A stretch of 64,000 nucleotides of DNA from Porphyra umbilicalis (Eukaryota; Rhodophyta; Bangiophyceae; Bangiales; Bangiaceae), in NCBI GenBank assembly GCA_002049455.2, contig KV918897.1, positions 62,001 to 126,000 of the forward strand, written 5' to 3'. The position numbers and the translations under genes were made by a program. The notes beneath the pieces are model-generated. The model ran no database searches. It worked only from the letters and a program-made list of their open reading frames with translations, and was not told the origin of the DNA. Shown here one piece after another: positions 46,234-56,961 of the stretch (positions are counted from its first letter, which is position 1; each line of letters starts with the position of its first letter).

Positions 46234-46530
46234 TCTAGTGTCTATTCTACTGGCCACCTCATTTGAGCCGATTCCCCCCAATTGAGGCTGTTCTTGATGC
46301 CTCTCTGTGACCATGTTCCCGGCCTCGGCTGCTCTTTCTGAGAATAGATCTGGACTCGGCGCAGTTCTCTCACCTATGGTCCAACTCGGCGGCTGTGTAC
46401 GATGAAAACTCGGAGGGGGTGCCCCAGACACCCCAACAAGGCCGCGTTTCCAGGCCATATGAGAGGGAGCCTCATTTGAGCCTCATCTGAGCCTCATTTG
46501 AGCCTCGGGAGCAGTAGAATAGACACTAGA
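46234..46530. mobile_element. MITE-like element with 19-bp perfect terminal inverted repeats
   Basis: TCTAGTGTCTATTCTACTG at 46234-46252 is repeated exactly in inverse at 46512-46530. TA dinucleotides at the second and third bases inside each end would allow a TA target duplication. The right half contains tandem copies of GAGCCTCATTT-like units (46460-46510), with one inverted copy near the left end. No coding capacity. Confidence 0.7.
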
Positions 46531-47044
46531 CTCGATGCGAGACAGATGAGTGCCTGAGACATTCTCACAGTCCGTTCCCCGACAGCTTGCAGCAGGCACG
46601 CTCGGCAAAAAATACCCAACCTCCGCTGTGATATGACCAAAATGTTTCCCAAATATCCTGTTCACGAGTCATACTCCTCTGGCTTTTCGCGAATGTTGTT
46701 CCAAGAGATTCAGCTGCTCATCATTGTCCAAAGGCCCGTAATTGAGGGTCCCCCTTTCTACTCCTGTTTGTGCCCGTAACGCGTGACACTCGGGCACAAG
46801 AGCCAATACTCCCCGGAATATAGTCTTTTTTGGCGAAGTAACCTGTCTGACAGATGCGGCAGCTGGCCCAGACACAGTACAGTACATGCGCCAGCTAATA
46901 CCTCGCACGGAGGTCGGCTGCTGCACCTCGCAGGCACCGCAGTCCTCGCGCCCGGCCCCCGCCGAGAGGGGGCACGCAGTCCGCACATCCCTGCGCGATG
47001 CCCGGTCGCGGGCTGATGTGGTTGCCGTGCGTGTGGCGGCCGCG
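46531..47044. other. intergenic, no gene
   Basis: Mixed composition, short unrelated frames on both strands, no domain or repeat recognised. Confidence 0.35.
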
Positions 47045-48447
47045 TGATCGTCTCCTGTAGATGAGTCGCTCATCAAGGCACATCAAGCCCCATCGGCCAT
47101 CGAGATGTGGAATCGATGGGCGTTTTTGACCCCATCGAGAAGGCGCATCGACAGCCATTCTCGATGGCGGTTGAGTGCTCGAGCGCAGAAACAACTCGAT
47201 GAGCGAAGAGTGCCAAGTTACAACTGACTGACATTTCTGACGCGAAAGAGCACTTGCGAGAAGACTGTTATCAGGATCTCATTGGGCCATAGGGTTGTTG
47301 AGTGCGCCCAGGGCGCTCTTTTTGGGCGCATTTTAGGCGCTCAATGGGCGCTCAGAGGGCGCTCGAGCGCCCAACGCCCGCGGTTTCCTGGGCGCTTTGG
47401 TGGGCGCTCTGAATAATAATTGTCGTAAGATTTTAACTATGTGGTCGACCGAGTGCCCGACGACTCAGTCTGCAGCCTCTATGGGCGCAGCAGCCCTGGC
47501 TACAGCTGCCCCAGCGGTACGGCGGGAAGGGTCCGTCGGGAGGTGGCCATGGCAGCAGCGATGGCCCTCGTCTTGGCACCAGAGCAGCGGCATCCTTCTC
47601 AACCACCTCCCACGACTGCAAGACATCTTCGGCACGGATATATACTTGGCCAAGGCTGCAGACGTGAGAAGGTCGGCGTGACTGTGTATGGTGTGCGTGT
47701 GTTTCTTGTCCTCATGGCCCGACGGTCTGGTTGTCTACATCACCACCTGGAACATATTCAGCTGTTCTCTTGTTTGTCCTTGGGAGCTGCCGCTGTGGGC
47801 GGCACGCAGACACATTGGGGCTTGTGGATGACCGTCAACAGTCCTTCTTTCACATGCATGGAGAAATTCACAGATAGTCGCTAGTTTCCACGAAACACAG
47901 TCAAAACGTAAGAACAAGAGGGGGCTATCTGATTATTTATGGGTGCTACAACCGGCGCTTGAGGGGCGCACTGAGCGCTCAAAGGGCGCTCAGGGGCGCA
48001 TTATGCAAGAGCGCCCCGAAAATTGGGGCGCACTCAACAAGCCTATTGGGCCAGCACAAAACGTAAAAATCAGAAGTGGCGAATCACGAAGCTTGCGCAA
48101 AGCTGTTTCTTAACACAGACCAATAGCGTCCTCTTGATGGAAGATGAATCATTTTCGTCATCAACGGGGGGGGCCGGAGCAGTGTCGACGCCTCCACGGC
48201 GGTTGTGTGGTACTTAGAGAAAGAGTTATAAAATGAACATAAAGTAACTGCATCAGATGTGAACAGTCGCGCCCTAGCTGGTTGTTCATGTGCTGAGGCA
48301 CATGACTCTCCCGAGATCGAATCTAAATGCCGAGGCCAGAACTCATCGAGATCGCATCGGCATTGTGTCGAGAACCCTTTTCGATGGCCTGGCCGGGGCC
48401 CATCGAAACTAGGTCTTGATGGGGGTTTCATCGGAAGGAGACGATCA
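47045..48447. mobile_element. outer inverted-repeat element interrupted by a hAT
   Basis: TGATCGTCTCCT at 47045-47056 pairs with AGGAGACGATCA at 48436-48447. Inward, GATGA..CATCAAG and CATCGA/CGATGG words recur in mirrored order (47057-47190 against 48300-48435). The interior is split by the hAT at 47290-48045. Without it the element is about 640 bp, with no coding capacity. No target duplication was found for the outer element. Confidence 0.55.
47290..48045. mobile_element. non-autonomous hAT element, 756 bp, 8-bp target duplication
   Basis: Left end TAGGGTTGTTGAGTGCGCCC at 47290; right end on the other strand TAGGCTTGTTGAGTGCGCCC (ending 48045). Both ends start with the hAT-type TAGG. Identical 8-bp flanks TTGGGCCA lie at 47282-47289 and 48046-48053. 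The subterminal regions (about 100 bp each) are dense in GGGCGCTC / GAGCGCCC words, a possible transposase-binding array. There is no transposase. The ends are nearly identical and the duplication is perfect, which suggests a fairly recent insertion (inference). Confidence 0.9.
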
Positions 48448-49636
48448 TCCCAATGGCGTCGGGGGCGTGGGACCGCGGGTGGGGTCCGACTGCATCAGCC
48501 AGCCCCGCCCCCCACAGGACCACTCGCGCGATCGCCGGCACATCTTCTGGTTCCTGTGCGGCACTGTCCATGTCTTGCAAGAGGGCGTGCGTCCACGAGT
48601 CGGCCCCCCCTGTGTCCACAGCATCACGGCAACGAGTGCCAGCCTGGCTTTGCACTCCAGGCACCGAGCGACCGGGAGGGGGGAGGCCCCGACCACCGTT
48701 GGCCACGTGACAACTTCCACGAGGCGAGGCAGACACAGGGGGAACCAATGGAACCAGCTCGTGGTCGCAAAGAGAAAAGCCAGTATGCGTGCAGGCATCA
48801 CAGGTGGAAACCGTAACGTGCGGCCGATGGTCACGACCCAAGCGCTAGCGTTGTTGGTGGGCGGGCCGACAGCGCCACCTCCCGCTCCGAGACGGGCCAT
48901 CAGTGGAGCGCCACACGCCACCTGCCAATGTGGAAACAGGAGTATGGGTTGGCGAACAGGAGCGCTGTTGGGCTCCGTGTCCCTCGGGCTCCCACTGTTG
49001 GGTCGGCGCCGGCCCCACCGCGGGCTCGACGTGTGCGAGCCGAGCGGCACCACCTCCTCCCTCTTTTCGTTTCCTTTTCGTGCGCCGCCAGATGCGGTCT
49101 CCGGGAAACAACGTATTAGGCCTGTTCTGAACAGTGCAACAGGCTGCCTGTGGGGTTTTGGCCGGAACAGTGTGGTTTACATGTGAGTACGACCACGGCA
49201 TGCAGCAGAGTGCCAGATGCAGGTCGTATTCGCTCTCTTTGGCCGAATTCTCATCGAGCGTATTGTCTTGGCCCAGTGCGGCGCCGGCGGCGCCGGCGGC
49301 TCAACACCGCGGCGTTGTGCTGTAGCCGTAAGGCACCAAATACTTCGCTAGATTTTATCATCATCCCCTACGTTTACGCCTAATTTAGTACTCTTCTGCG
49401 CTTCTTTTCCGCTCGCTGGTAAGGGCATTCGTTCGGTGGCCTTCCCATCCGCCGCATGGCACCGTGTTCCACAGAAACAGTGTAAAAAACGTCACTACAC
49501 CCAGTTACCAGTGCAGTGAGTTCCCGCCAAAAGCACGGGCGTGATTTGACCTGATCTTTTCATTTTTTCACGTTTTCCCGCCTCCAGGACGCGGAGACGC
49601 AGGCTATTGTGTAACCTCTACACGCGGTCCGCAGCC
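48448..49636. other. intergenic, no gene supported
   Basis: Frames such as 48445-49053 (-) and 48416-49186 (+) lack domains and a consistent codon pattern. Confidence 0.35.
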
Positions 49637-50479
49637 TCAGCGGCCGAGGGCTTGAGCCGTCCCCACCCGAGCCCAACTGACCTTGCCCGCACGCAGCCGC
49701 CCGTGCAGGTTCCCCATGGCGCCGACGGCCACCACAGCGACCGACCACACGCACGCCCACCCCACGGCAGCCCCCTCCAGCGCGCCAACGCCGTTGGGAG
49801 CGGGCGCCCCAAGCCGACGACTGCACCCACCCCCGCAAAACGTGGGCAGGGTGAGGAGCATGCGCTCTTGGACGACGGGCGCCGCGCGCGCGCCTGCCAC
49901 GCTCCCCACGCCAGACGATGCGCACAGCGCCTCGCGGGGGCCGAGACACACCGTGCCCAACGTGGCGGCGATGGCGGTGGCCGCCGCGACGGCGTCACAC
50001 AGCCCCCCCAATACCGCGCCGAGGGCGGCCACGCCCGCCGAGAAGGCCAAGGAGTCAGCCACCCCCGCCGCGGCGGAGCCAACACGCAACGTGCGCATGG
50101 TCCGAGCCGCGGCACCGGGGGTGGCCCCATACGCCGGCCTCCGCGTCGCTCGACCGGCGCACGGGCCGCGACCGCCGCAACAGCGGCCGCGTGGCCGAGG
50201 GCGCCGGCGCGCGGGGCCGGTGGCGGCGGCCAAACGGGTCCCGCCGCCCGCGCAGCGGCGGCCCAGTGGGCGCCGCCGCGGGCGCGGCCGCCGCCGCCGA
50301 CACCCCCACGGCGAGGCCCCGGGGCGGAGCACGCGCGCGCACCTCGGGGGTGCGCCGCGAGCGGTCGGCGACGTGAGCGTGCGGCGGCGCGACCGCGCAG
50401 GGGCGAGCGCGCGCGGCGCGCGCCGCACGTGGGGCGGCGACGGGCACCGCGCGCGTCCGCGCCCGGCGGCGCAACGCAC
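49637..50479 (-). CDS. possible small membrane protein (weak)
   Basis: Low-confidence call. The 280-codon minus-strand frame has an Arg/Pro-rich first half. Its second half has hydrophobic stretches consistent with membrane helices: SLAFSAGVAALGAVLGGLCD, AVAAATAIAATLGTVCLG and AAVGWACVWSVAVVAVGAMG. Third positions are GC-rich, but so are those of the opposing frame (49683-50591, +, Ala/Thr/Pro-rich). The hydrophobic stretches could therefore be the shadow of Ala/Thr codons. If real, translation might start at an internal ATG (before RTLRVGSAAAGV). No family recognised. Confidence 0.25.
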   Translation of the reverse strand: MRCAAGRGRARCPSPPHVRRAPRALAPARSRRRTLTSPTARGAPPRCARVLRPGASPWGCRRRRPRPRRRPLGRRCAGGGTRLAAATGPARRRPRPRGRCCGGRGPCAGRATRRPAYGATPGAAARTMRTLRVGSAAAGVADSLAFSAGVAALGAVLGGLCDAVAAATAIAATLGTVCLGPREALCASSGVGSVAGARAAPVVQERMLLTLPTFCGGGCSRRLGAPAPNGVGALEGAAVGWACVWSVAVVAVGAMGNLHGRLRAGKVSWARVGTAQALGR

Positions 50480-51826
50480 AGCGGGGGCGCCGCAGGCGTC
50501 ACTGCCCGTCTGGCGCGCACCGACGCGGCTGCGCGCCGCGGTCGCCCCTACGGGAAAGGCGCAGCCTATCGAGTCAAAAGGAGCCGCCTGATGAGTCAGA
50601 TTCTTTCCACTTCCCAGCCTGCGCCAGGAGCGCAGCGAACCCGCCCTCGCACAGCCTTAGTGACTTACAGCCGTGGAATCTCTCTACCCACAGCGGCTGC
50701 TGGACCGTCCGACTGACACTCTGACGCGCTCGCGCCGCGCCGTTCCGCTTGGTTGCGTTAGGTGGACGAGACGCCGCGTGGCAGGGGTGCGCCCTCTTGA
50801 AACAGTTGTCGTCGGCCGCCTCTCGCACTCGCCTGCTTCGCACTCGTCTGCTACGCAGCCGCCGCTGTTCTCTGTTACCGCGCCGCCTTCTGCCGCCGTG
50901 TGCTCCCCTCACCCTCCCCTCCCCCCCGATATCACCCGTCGCCGTCGTCTTTCCCCCCCATCACCACTCCCCGCGCCTTGACCACCGTAAGGCGCGCCCC
51001 TCCCGCACCGCGACCCCCCCCTGCCGCAACCCCCCCCCGCCTTCACCGCCCGCCTCCGTCACTTGAGCATCTATTCTCGGTGGCCCCTGTTGCCACCATC
51101 CCGAGTGGTAAGTCCCCGCGACTGTATCGCCTCCTTTTGTTGGCATGTTGCATCTCTCTCGGTGCCTCGGGTGTGATTCCGGTGGGGTGTGGGGGACGTA
51201 TTACTCGCGGATGATTCTCTGGTGGACGGGGGAGGGGAACACTGTCCTGTGCACTGTGCAGAGGTCAACCTTAGAGGAGGTCCTGACGGTATGAGCTTGT
51301 TCTTTTCTTGCGCTGCTGGTCATCCTCTTCGTGTATCTGGCGTGTTGCTTTGCTGTTTCTCTTCTCTTGCGTTCTGTTTTGTCTTTCCTTCGCTGCTCTC
51401 TCATGCGTTCCGCCCGGCTCGTTCCCCGACACAAAGGAGCAGGTGTGGCTTGTCGGTGGCGGGGCCTGTCTTGTGAGTGTGGTTGAGGTTGGTCGTGACA
51501 CGGCACTACGCAGATCGCTCCGTGGCACTACGTAAGTAAACAAATGCTAGTATTGGTTAGTCAGCGAGCGTTAATATCTGTAATACTGCCCTGACCTGGT
51601 CCTGAGGACCAATCAAAAGCGCGGGTGGTCTGGTCCTGAGGACCAATCAGAAGCCAGGGTAGTCCCATTCCTGAAGCCTCTGGTGAATCACTATTGAGTC
51701 AAGAAGACTCATCTATTGAGTCAGGAAAACTCATCGATGAGTCGCTGTGGCCTGAGCATTGAGTGATGGGGCCTCACTATCCAGGCGAATATTTCCCGTA
51801 GGGCGCGCCGCCGCCGGCCGACCCCC
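50480..51826. other. 3' flank of the Nudix gene with short duplications
   Basis: A C-rich stretch (50900-51060) is followed by T-rich sequence; no gene. Short tandem duplications lie at the right end and are listed separately. Confidence 0.4.
51596..51734. repeat. two short tandem duplications
   Basis: Copies starting CTGGTCCTGAGGACCAATCA lie at 51596-51620 and 51630-51654 (period 34); each contains the hairpin GGTCC-TGA-GGACC. Then CTATTGAGTCAAGAAGACTC at 51691-51712 is followed directly by CTATTGAGTCAGGAAAACTC at 51713-51734 (period 22). Confidence 0.85.
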
Positions 51827-53125
51827 TCACCGCATGCCGAGGAGCCACGCGGCCACGGCGTGGGGCAGGCGCCACAGCATGGCGCCCACCGCCGGGTGGT
51901 CGACGGCCACGGGCGGGGCGAGCGCGTGCCCCGCGTACAAGAGGCCCCCGCCGCCATGACCGCCGGCGGCCGGCGCGCCGGCGGCCGCCGCCGCGGCGGC
52001 CACCACCCCCACCAGCCGCAGCAGCGCGTTGAGGGTGAGACCCCACAGGGCGGGCGTCGCGGCGGCAGCGTCCGCCGGCACGCCCCGCCGGTACGCCACG
52101 TCGACCGCCGAGGCCCACGCGTCGACGGTCGGGTAGGCAACGGCAATCCCCCCCGGGGGGTTGGGGGGGGCGGCGCCCCCCGCCCCCGCAGACGCGTCGA
52201 CCGCACCCGCCGCCGCCGCTCCCGCCGCACCCGCCACCGCCGCCGCCACGGCCGCACTCGCACCCGCCGACGCCGCCGCGGCGGCGGCCGCCCGCTCCGC
52301 GCGCCCCCCCCCCAACGCCCACACGACCGCCGCCGGCACGGCCGGCAGCAGGCGCGTCGCGGCGCGGCGCCCCGACGGCGCGACCCCCCCCGGCGCGAGC
52401 ACCGCGCGGAGGGGCAACCACAGCGCCGCATCCACCTCTGCCGGGCACAGCGTCAGCGGCGGCAGCGGCGCCGCCGCCGGCCCCGCGTACGCCCACACCA
52501 CCGCCGCGAGGACGGTGAGGGCGCGCGGGTGCCGGCGGCGGCCACGGCCGCGGCCGCGACCGCGCAGCGCCACATCATCGAGGCGGCCGAGGCGCGCCCA
52601 CGGCCCCGACGCCACGTCGAGGCCAACCTCCTCGTCCGCCTCCCGCGCGGCGGCGGCCTCGTCCGACTCGCCTGCCTCCACGCGGCCACCGGGAAAGGCG
52701 AGGTGGCCCGACCACACGTCGCCGGGCCGGGCGGTGCGTTGGATGAGGAGCACCTCCACGTCGGGGAGCGTCCACTCGGCGATGGGGGGAGGGGGGGGGG
52801 GAGCGCCGTGCCCCCACCCGCGGCCGCCGAGGAGACGGGGGTAGCGGGGGCACGGGAGAGCGGGGGGGACCACCGAAGGAGGATGGCAACGGCCGCGCGG
52901 GGGGAGGGGGGGGGGGGGGGTCCCCCGCGCGGCGGCCACCACACGCCACAGGGCGGCGGGGAGGCCACCCCACGGCTCCCCGCTGAGGTGGGCGTGGGGG
53001 GTGGCCGCCAAGGCAGACGCGATGGGGAGGAGGGGTGGCGGGACGGGGTGAGGGGAAGGGGGGGTGTCGCCGCTACCAGGGGATAGCGGCGGCTGCCGCG
53101 TCGCGGCCGCACCAACGGTGGCCAT
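51827..53125 (-). CDS. Nudix hydrolase, CoA-diphosphatase-like
   Basis: Nudix enzymes hydrolyse nucleoside diphosphates linked to another moiety. The subtype here resembles NUDT7/NUDT8 and bacterial CoA diphosphatases, which cleave CoA and acyl-CoA. Seen: VLLIQRTARPGDVWSGHLAF, then the Nudix box PGGRVEAGESDEAAAAREAD and EEVGLD (about residue 145), with Glu residues in place. LTVLAAVVWAYAG, AEVDAALWLPLRAVL and, near the end, ALWGLTLNALLRLV follow; the last resembles the WG-T signature of the CoA subgroup. About 100 residues of Ala/Gly linker interrupt the second half. The first strand, RAAVAILLRW, lies in another frame, so one or two frame changes occur at G/C runs near 52785-52800 and 52901-52920. 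Start chosen at ATG 53125. Head to head with panB. Confidence 0.85.
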   Translation of the reverse strand: MATVGAAATRQPPLSPGSGDTPPSPHPVPPPLLPIASALAATPHAHLSGEPWGGLPAALWRVVAAARGTPPPPLPPRGRCHPPSVVPPALPCPRYPRLLGGRGWGHGAPPPPPPIAEWTLPDVEVLLIQRTARPGDVWSGHLAFPGGRVEAGESDEAAAAREADEEVGLDVASGPWARLGRLDDVALRGRGRGRGRRRHPRALTVLAAVVWAYAGPAAAPLPPLTLCPAEVDAALWLPLRAVLAPGGVAPSGRRAATRLLPAVPAAVVWALGGGRAERAAAAAAASAGASAAVAAAVAGAAGAAAAGAVDASAGAGGAAPPNPPGGIAVAYPTVDAWASAVDVAYRRGVPADAAAATPALWGLTLNALLRLVGVVAAAAAAAGAPAAGGHGGGGLLYAGHALAPPVAVDHPAVGAMLWRLPHAVAAWLLGMR

Positions 53126-55459
53126 GGGGGCCCGGCGGGCGGCGAGGGGTCGACACCGAGCCCCCGCGCCGGCGGCGCCAGGTGCCAGCGGGCGCGGCAC
53201 CCACAGGCACAGGGAGACCGTCAGCTCATGAGGGACGCGCCGAGGGGGCGAGGGCGGACGCGAGCCGACGGCGGCAGGCGGGACGGTGCCGTCAGTGGGG
53301 CGGCGCGCCGCGGGGGGCCAGACGAGACGGGCGCACGGCTGGTCGGAGCAGGGGCGGACAGCGGGGAAGCGCGCTTGGGTGGTGGCAGTGCAGGGGACGG
53401 GGCACACACGTCGCCAAGGCGGCCGAGCGGATGGGACTGGACTCGTCGAGCAGCGCCTGAAAAGCCCCGTTGCGTGAAAGTAGCCCCCACACCTTGATGC
53501 GCACGAGGCTGGCCGACGAAGGAGCGGCCGCCGGCGGTCTGGGGCGCCCGCGGAGCGCAGCGCCCCCATGGGGGCGCTGCACCGGCCATCCCCTCGATGT
53601 GGCCTCGGGCGGACGAGCCCCTTGCGGCCCGATGCCCGTGTAAACAAGGGTCATTTGCACGGGAGCAGAGTCGGGAACGAGCTCTGTGGGGATCAGCGGT
53701 TGGTGGACGAGGAGTGCGGCGCGCCCGTCGTGGGGTGGTGGTCGCTCAAGGAATGGCAATCGACCGGTGACAATCCACTACAGCGGTAATGCGTAGAGCG
53801 TCGCACGGACGTACTGCTGCGTTCAATGTCTTCCCACTCCTGCAGCGCATACACCGTATGTCGTGGCCTCCGCCAAGGTCATATTGCCGCTCCAACAGTC
53901 CTCTACGCATCATGCTCACATCCTGTTGCAGTCCTGAGCCACGCCCACGCCTACCAAGCGTAGGTCACTTCGTGCACGACCGTCAATGTATCGACGGCAG
54001 GGGTGGCAGGTGGATATGGTAAGGGAACTGTCGAGCCCCCGCTGTAGAGCCCAGCGTGGTCTTTGTGACAACCACCTCGCTCCACCGCGGAGAACTCTTT
54101 CCCAACCGACGTTGGTCGTGCGTACGGCGGCGGCAGTGGAGCGCATCTGCCGGGCTGTTGGTGGAAACAAGTGCCGCAAGCATCCCCGGCTTGCAACGTA
54201 TTTACTGCCAACGTGTCTGAGCCCGCCTCCACGGCGGTCTGGCCTGGGACCGCCGCGGTCGGCAGAGCTCCCGCGATGGTGGCGCGCCCCCCGAGCACCG
54301 CCGCACCTCGCCGCCGGGCCCGCGGCCGCGCCAGTGGAAGCCACATCTGTTGGTGGAACTGCTCGGATGCGCGATAGTCCATGGATCTCGGGCGCATTGC
54401 GGGCGTGGTGGGGCCAATCGAGGCGGTCGCGGGCGAAAGCTACATGTATTCATGCGGTCATGACCGACCAACGTGAAAATAGCAGGCCTTTCCGAGCTAT
54501 CCATTGCACACTTGACAGTTATTACATGGCACCCATTGGTCGTTCTTCCTCTAGATACGATTCTATTGGCTCATGTTGAACAACATTGACATATGGGGGT
54601 TAACTTTTCTATTTATCGTTATCTCAGCCAACCACAGAACAACACAGATGAATTTTGTGGTATATTCACCCAGTATGGACCAAAGGTGCACGTTGCTGGA
54701 ACATCCCGTTCAGCTGTTCCACAGACAATGTGTCGGCTGCGTGCCGTCCCGTTTGAGCACACCACCCCGCAGAGGCCACACCGCGGATCACGCACGGTCG
54801 GTCGCCGATGCCCGTGCCATAAGACCAACCCGCGGCCGAGACTGGGCCGCGTCGACCCGCGTCACGCCCCCCGTGGCTGGCGGTGGCAACGGCGCTCCCC
54901 CCCCCCCCCCCCCCCCTTCCCCTCCCCTCGCCCGCTACACCGCCCCGCCGTCCCCTCTCTCCGCCCCCCCTCCCGCGTCGCAGCCGCTGCGGCGGCAGCG
55001 TCTGGATGGCCACCCCGCCCACGCTCGGCGCGGTGCGGGTTGCGGGGCGGCTCGCCGCCGCGCGCAGCGTCCCCCCCCCCCCCCCCCCCTGCGGGTGCCC
55101 GGTTGGGCGCCGCGCGGCGCCGCGCCGGCCGCCCCGCTTGCCGCCGGCCCGTCTGCCGCCGTGGGCCGTCTCGGGGCGCCACGCTCGGCGCCGCGGGCGC
55201 CGGCGGCCGCCGCCGCCGCCGCGGCGGGCGGCGCGCGCGCGTCGCCCGCCCCCGCCCCCGCCGTCGGCCAGTGGCGGGGGGCGGTGGGGGCGGTGGCCAC
55301 CCCACCCCCGCCGCCGCCGTCAGCGGCGGCGGCCGCCGCCGCGTCAATGGCGGCGGCGCGGTCGACGCGGCGCCCCCCCCCCGTGGCGGGCACCCCCCCC
55401 CGGGCGGGCGTTTATGGGGGCGGCGGCGGCGGGGCCGGGGGCGCCCCCCCCCCCCCCCC
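53126..55459. other. divergent region between Nudix and panB
   Basis: GC-rich next to the Nudix gene, lower GC from 53600 to 54850, then a C-rich leader before panB. No domain seen in any frame. Shared regulatory DNA for the two genes would lie here. Confidence 0.4.
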
Positions 55460-56961
55460 ATGGCGGAGGGCACCCCCCCCCCCCGCCCCCCCCCCGCCGC
55501 CAAGGCGGCGGCGCCAACCCCCACCCGCCGCCTCACCGTCACGGACATTCGGCGCCTCTACACGACGCGCACGCCCATCGTCATGCTCACCGCCGCCGAC
55601 TACCCGTCGGCCGTCCACGGGGACTTGGCCGGCGTCGACATTACGCTTATTGGGGACAGCCTCGGGATGGTCGTCCTCGGCCGCCCGACGACGCAGACGG
55701 TCACCGTCGGGGAGATGCTGCACCACTGCCGGGCGGTGGCGGCGGGGTCGGCGCGGCCGCTGCTCGTTGGGGACCTCCCCTTTGGGTCGTACGAGGGCGG
55801 GGCGGACGCGGCGCTCGCCACCGCCACGCGCTTCATCAAGGAGGGCTCCGTGGGGGCGGTCAAACTCGAGGGCGGACGCCGCTCCGCCGCCGCCGTGTCG
55901 GCGCTCGTCCGCGCGGGCATTGCGGTGATGGGGCACGTGGGGTTGACGCCCCAGTCCGTGTCGGCGGTGGGGGGGTTTCGCCCCGCGGGGCGCGACGCGG
56001 CGGGCGCCGCGGCGGTGCTCGACGATGCGCTCGCGGTCGCCGACGCGGGCGCCTTTGCAATCGTCCTCGAGTGCGTGCCGCCGGCGGTGGCGGCGGCGGT
56101 CGTCGACGCGGTTGACGTGCCGGTGATTGGGATTGGGGCCGGGGGGGGGGGGGGGGGGGGGACCCCCCGACGCCCCCATTGCCGTCGCCGTCGCCGCCGT
56201 CACCAACGTTGCCGGCGGCGGCCGCCGCGGCCAATGGGGCGGCGTCCGCCGCGGGCCACGACTGGGCGGCCACCCCGTGGGGCGCCGACGCGGCCGCCGC
56301 CGCCGCAACGGCCGCCGCCGCCGCCGCCGCCGGCGGGGCGTCGGCCAAGCCCATGGGCGGCCAAGTGCTCGTCTACCACGACGTGCTTGGGATGCTCACA
56401 CACCCCCACCACGCGGCGGTGGCGCCGCGCTTTTGCAAACGCTACGCCGACGTTGGCGACGTGGTGCACCGCGCCCTCGTTGCGTACGGCGCGGACGTGC
56501 GGGCGGGGGCGTTCCCCTCCCCGGCGTACGCGCCGTACAAGATTGGGGCGGGGGCGCTGTCCGAGTTCCGCGCCTATGCGGCCAAGGTGGCGGCCGCCCG
56601 CCGGGGGGGGGGGGGTGACCGCCCCGCCGCCCGCATCGAGTGTGTGGTCGTCGACGGCAATGGCGCGGGCGCGGCGGCGCACCTGCCGCGTGGGCGGTGC
56701 GCCGTCAGAGTCGCCCGCCGTGGTCGCATGCTCCCACGCCCGCCCTCGGCGGCGGGGGCGCGCGTGCGTGCCGCCCGAGGGGAGGGTCAAGGGCGCCCGC
56801 CCCCGCCGCCGTCGCGAGGGGGGATGGGTCGGACGTCGGAACCCGAGGAGCTGTGGCGCACCCGCTGCACGGCGGTGACGTGGGTGCGGCCGCGGTGCCC
56901 CCGCCCGAGGGGTGGTGTGTTGGGAGGTGTGCGGCACGCGCGCGATGGGGTACGGCCCTGA
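55460..56961 (+). CDS. panB: ketopantoate hydroxymethyltransferase (PanB)
   Basis: First committed step of pantothenate and hence CoA synthesis: transfers a hydroxymethyl group from methylene-tetrahydrofolate to 2-oxoisovalerate. Seen: TVTDIRRLYTTRTPIVMLTA, ITLIGDSLGMVVLGRPTTQT (Mg ligand Asp), LLVGDLPFGSYEGG (second Asp), AVKLEGG (catalytic Lys/Glu), IAVMGHVGLTPQSV, AIVLECVP and PVIGIGAG. At a run of G (56142-56162) the frame changes. After about 70 Ala/Gly-rich residues the family continues: GGQVLVYHDVLGM, PRFCKRYADVGDVVHRALVA and DVRAGAFPSP. Normally IGIGAG and GQVLVYHD are only a few residues apart, so the insert is unusual. The start ATG 55460 gives MAEG; no obvious organelle leader. The C-terminal extension past about 56640 is Arg/Pro-rich and the real stop may be earlier. 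Confidence 0.9.

Noticed and set aside
49637-50479. Tim17/22/23-like membrane protein
   Set aside because: The Gly/Ala-rich helices are suggestive but the family's conserved Arg/Asp signature is not there; kept only as a weak hypothetical.
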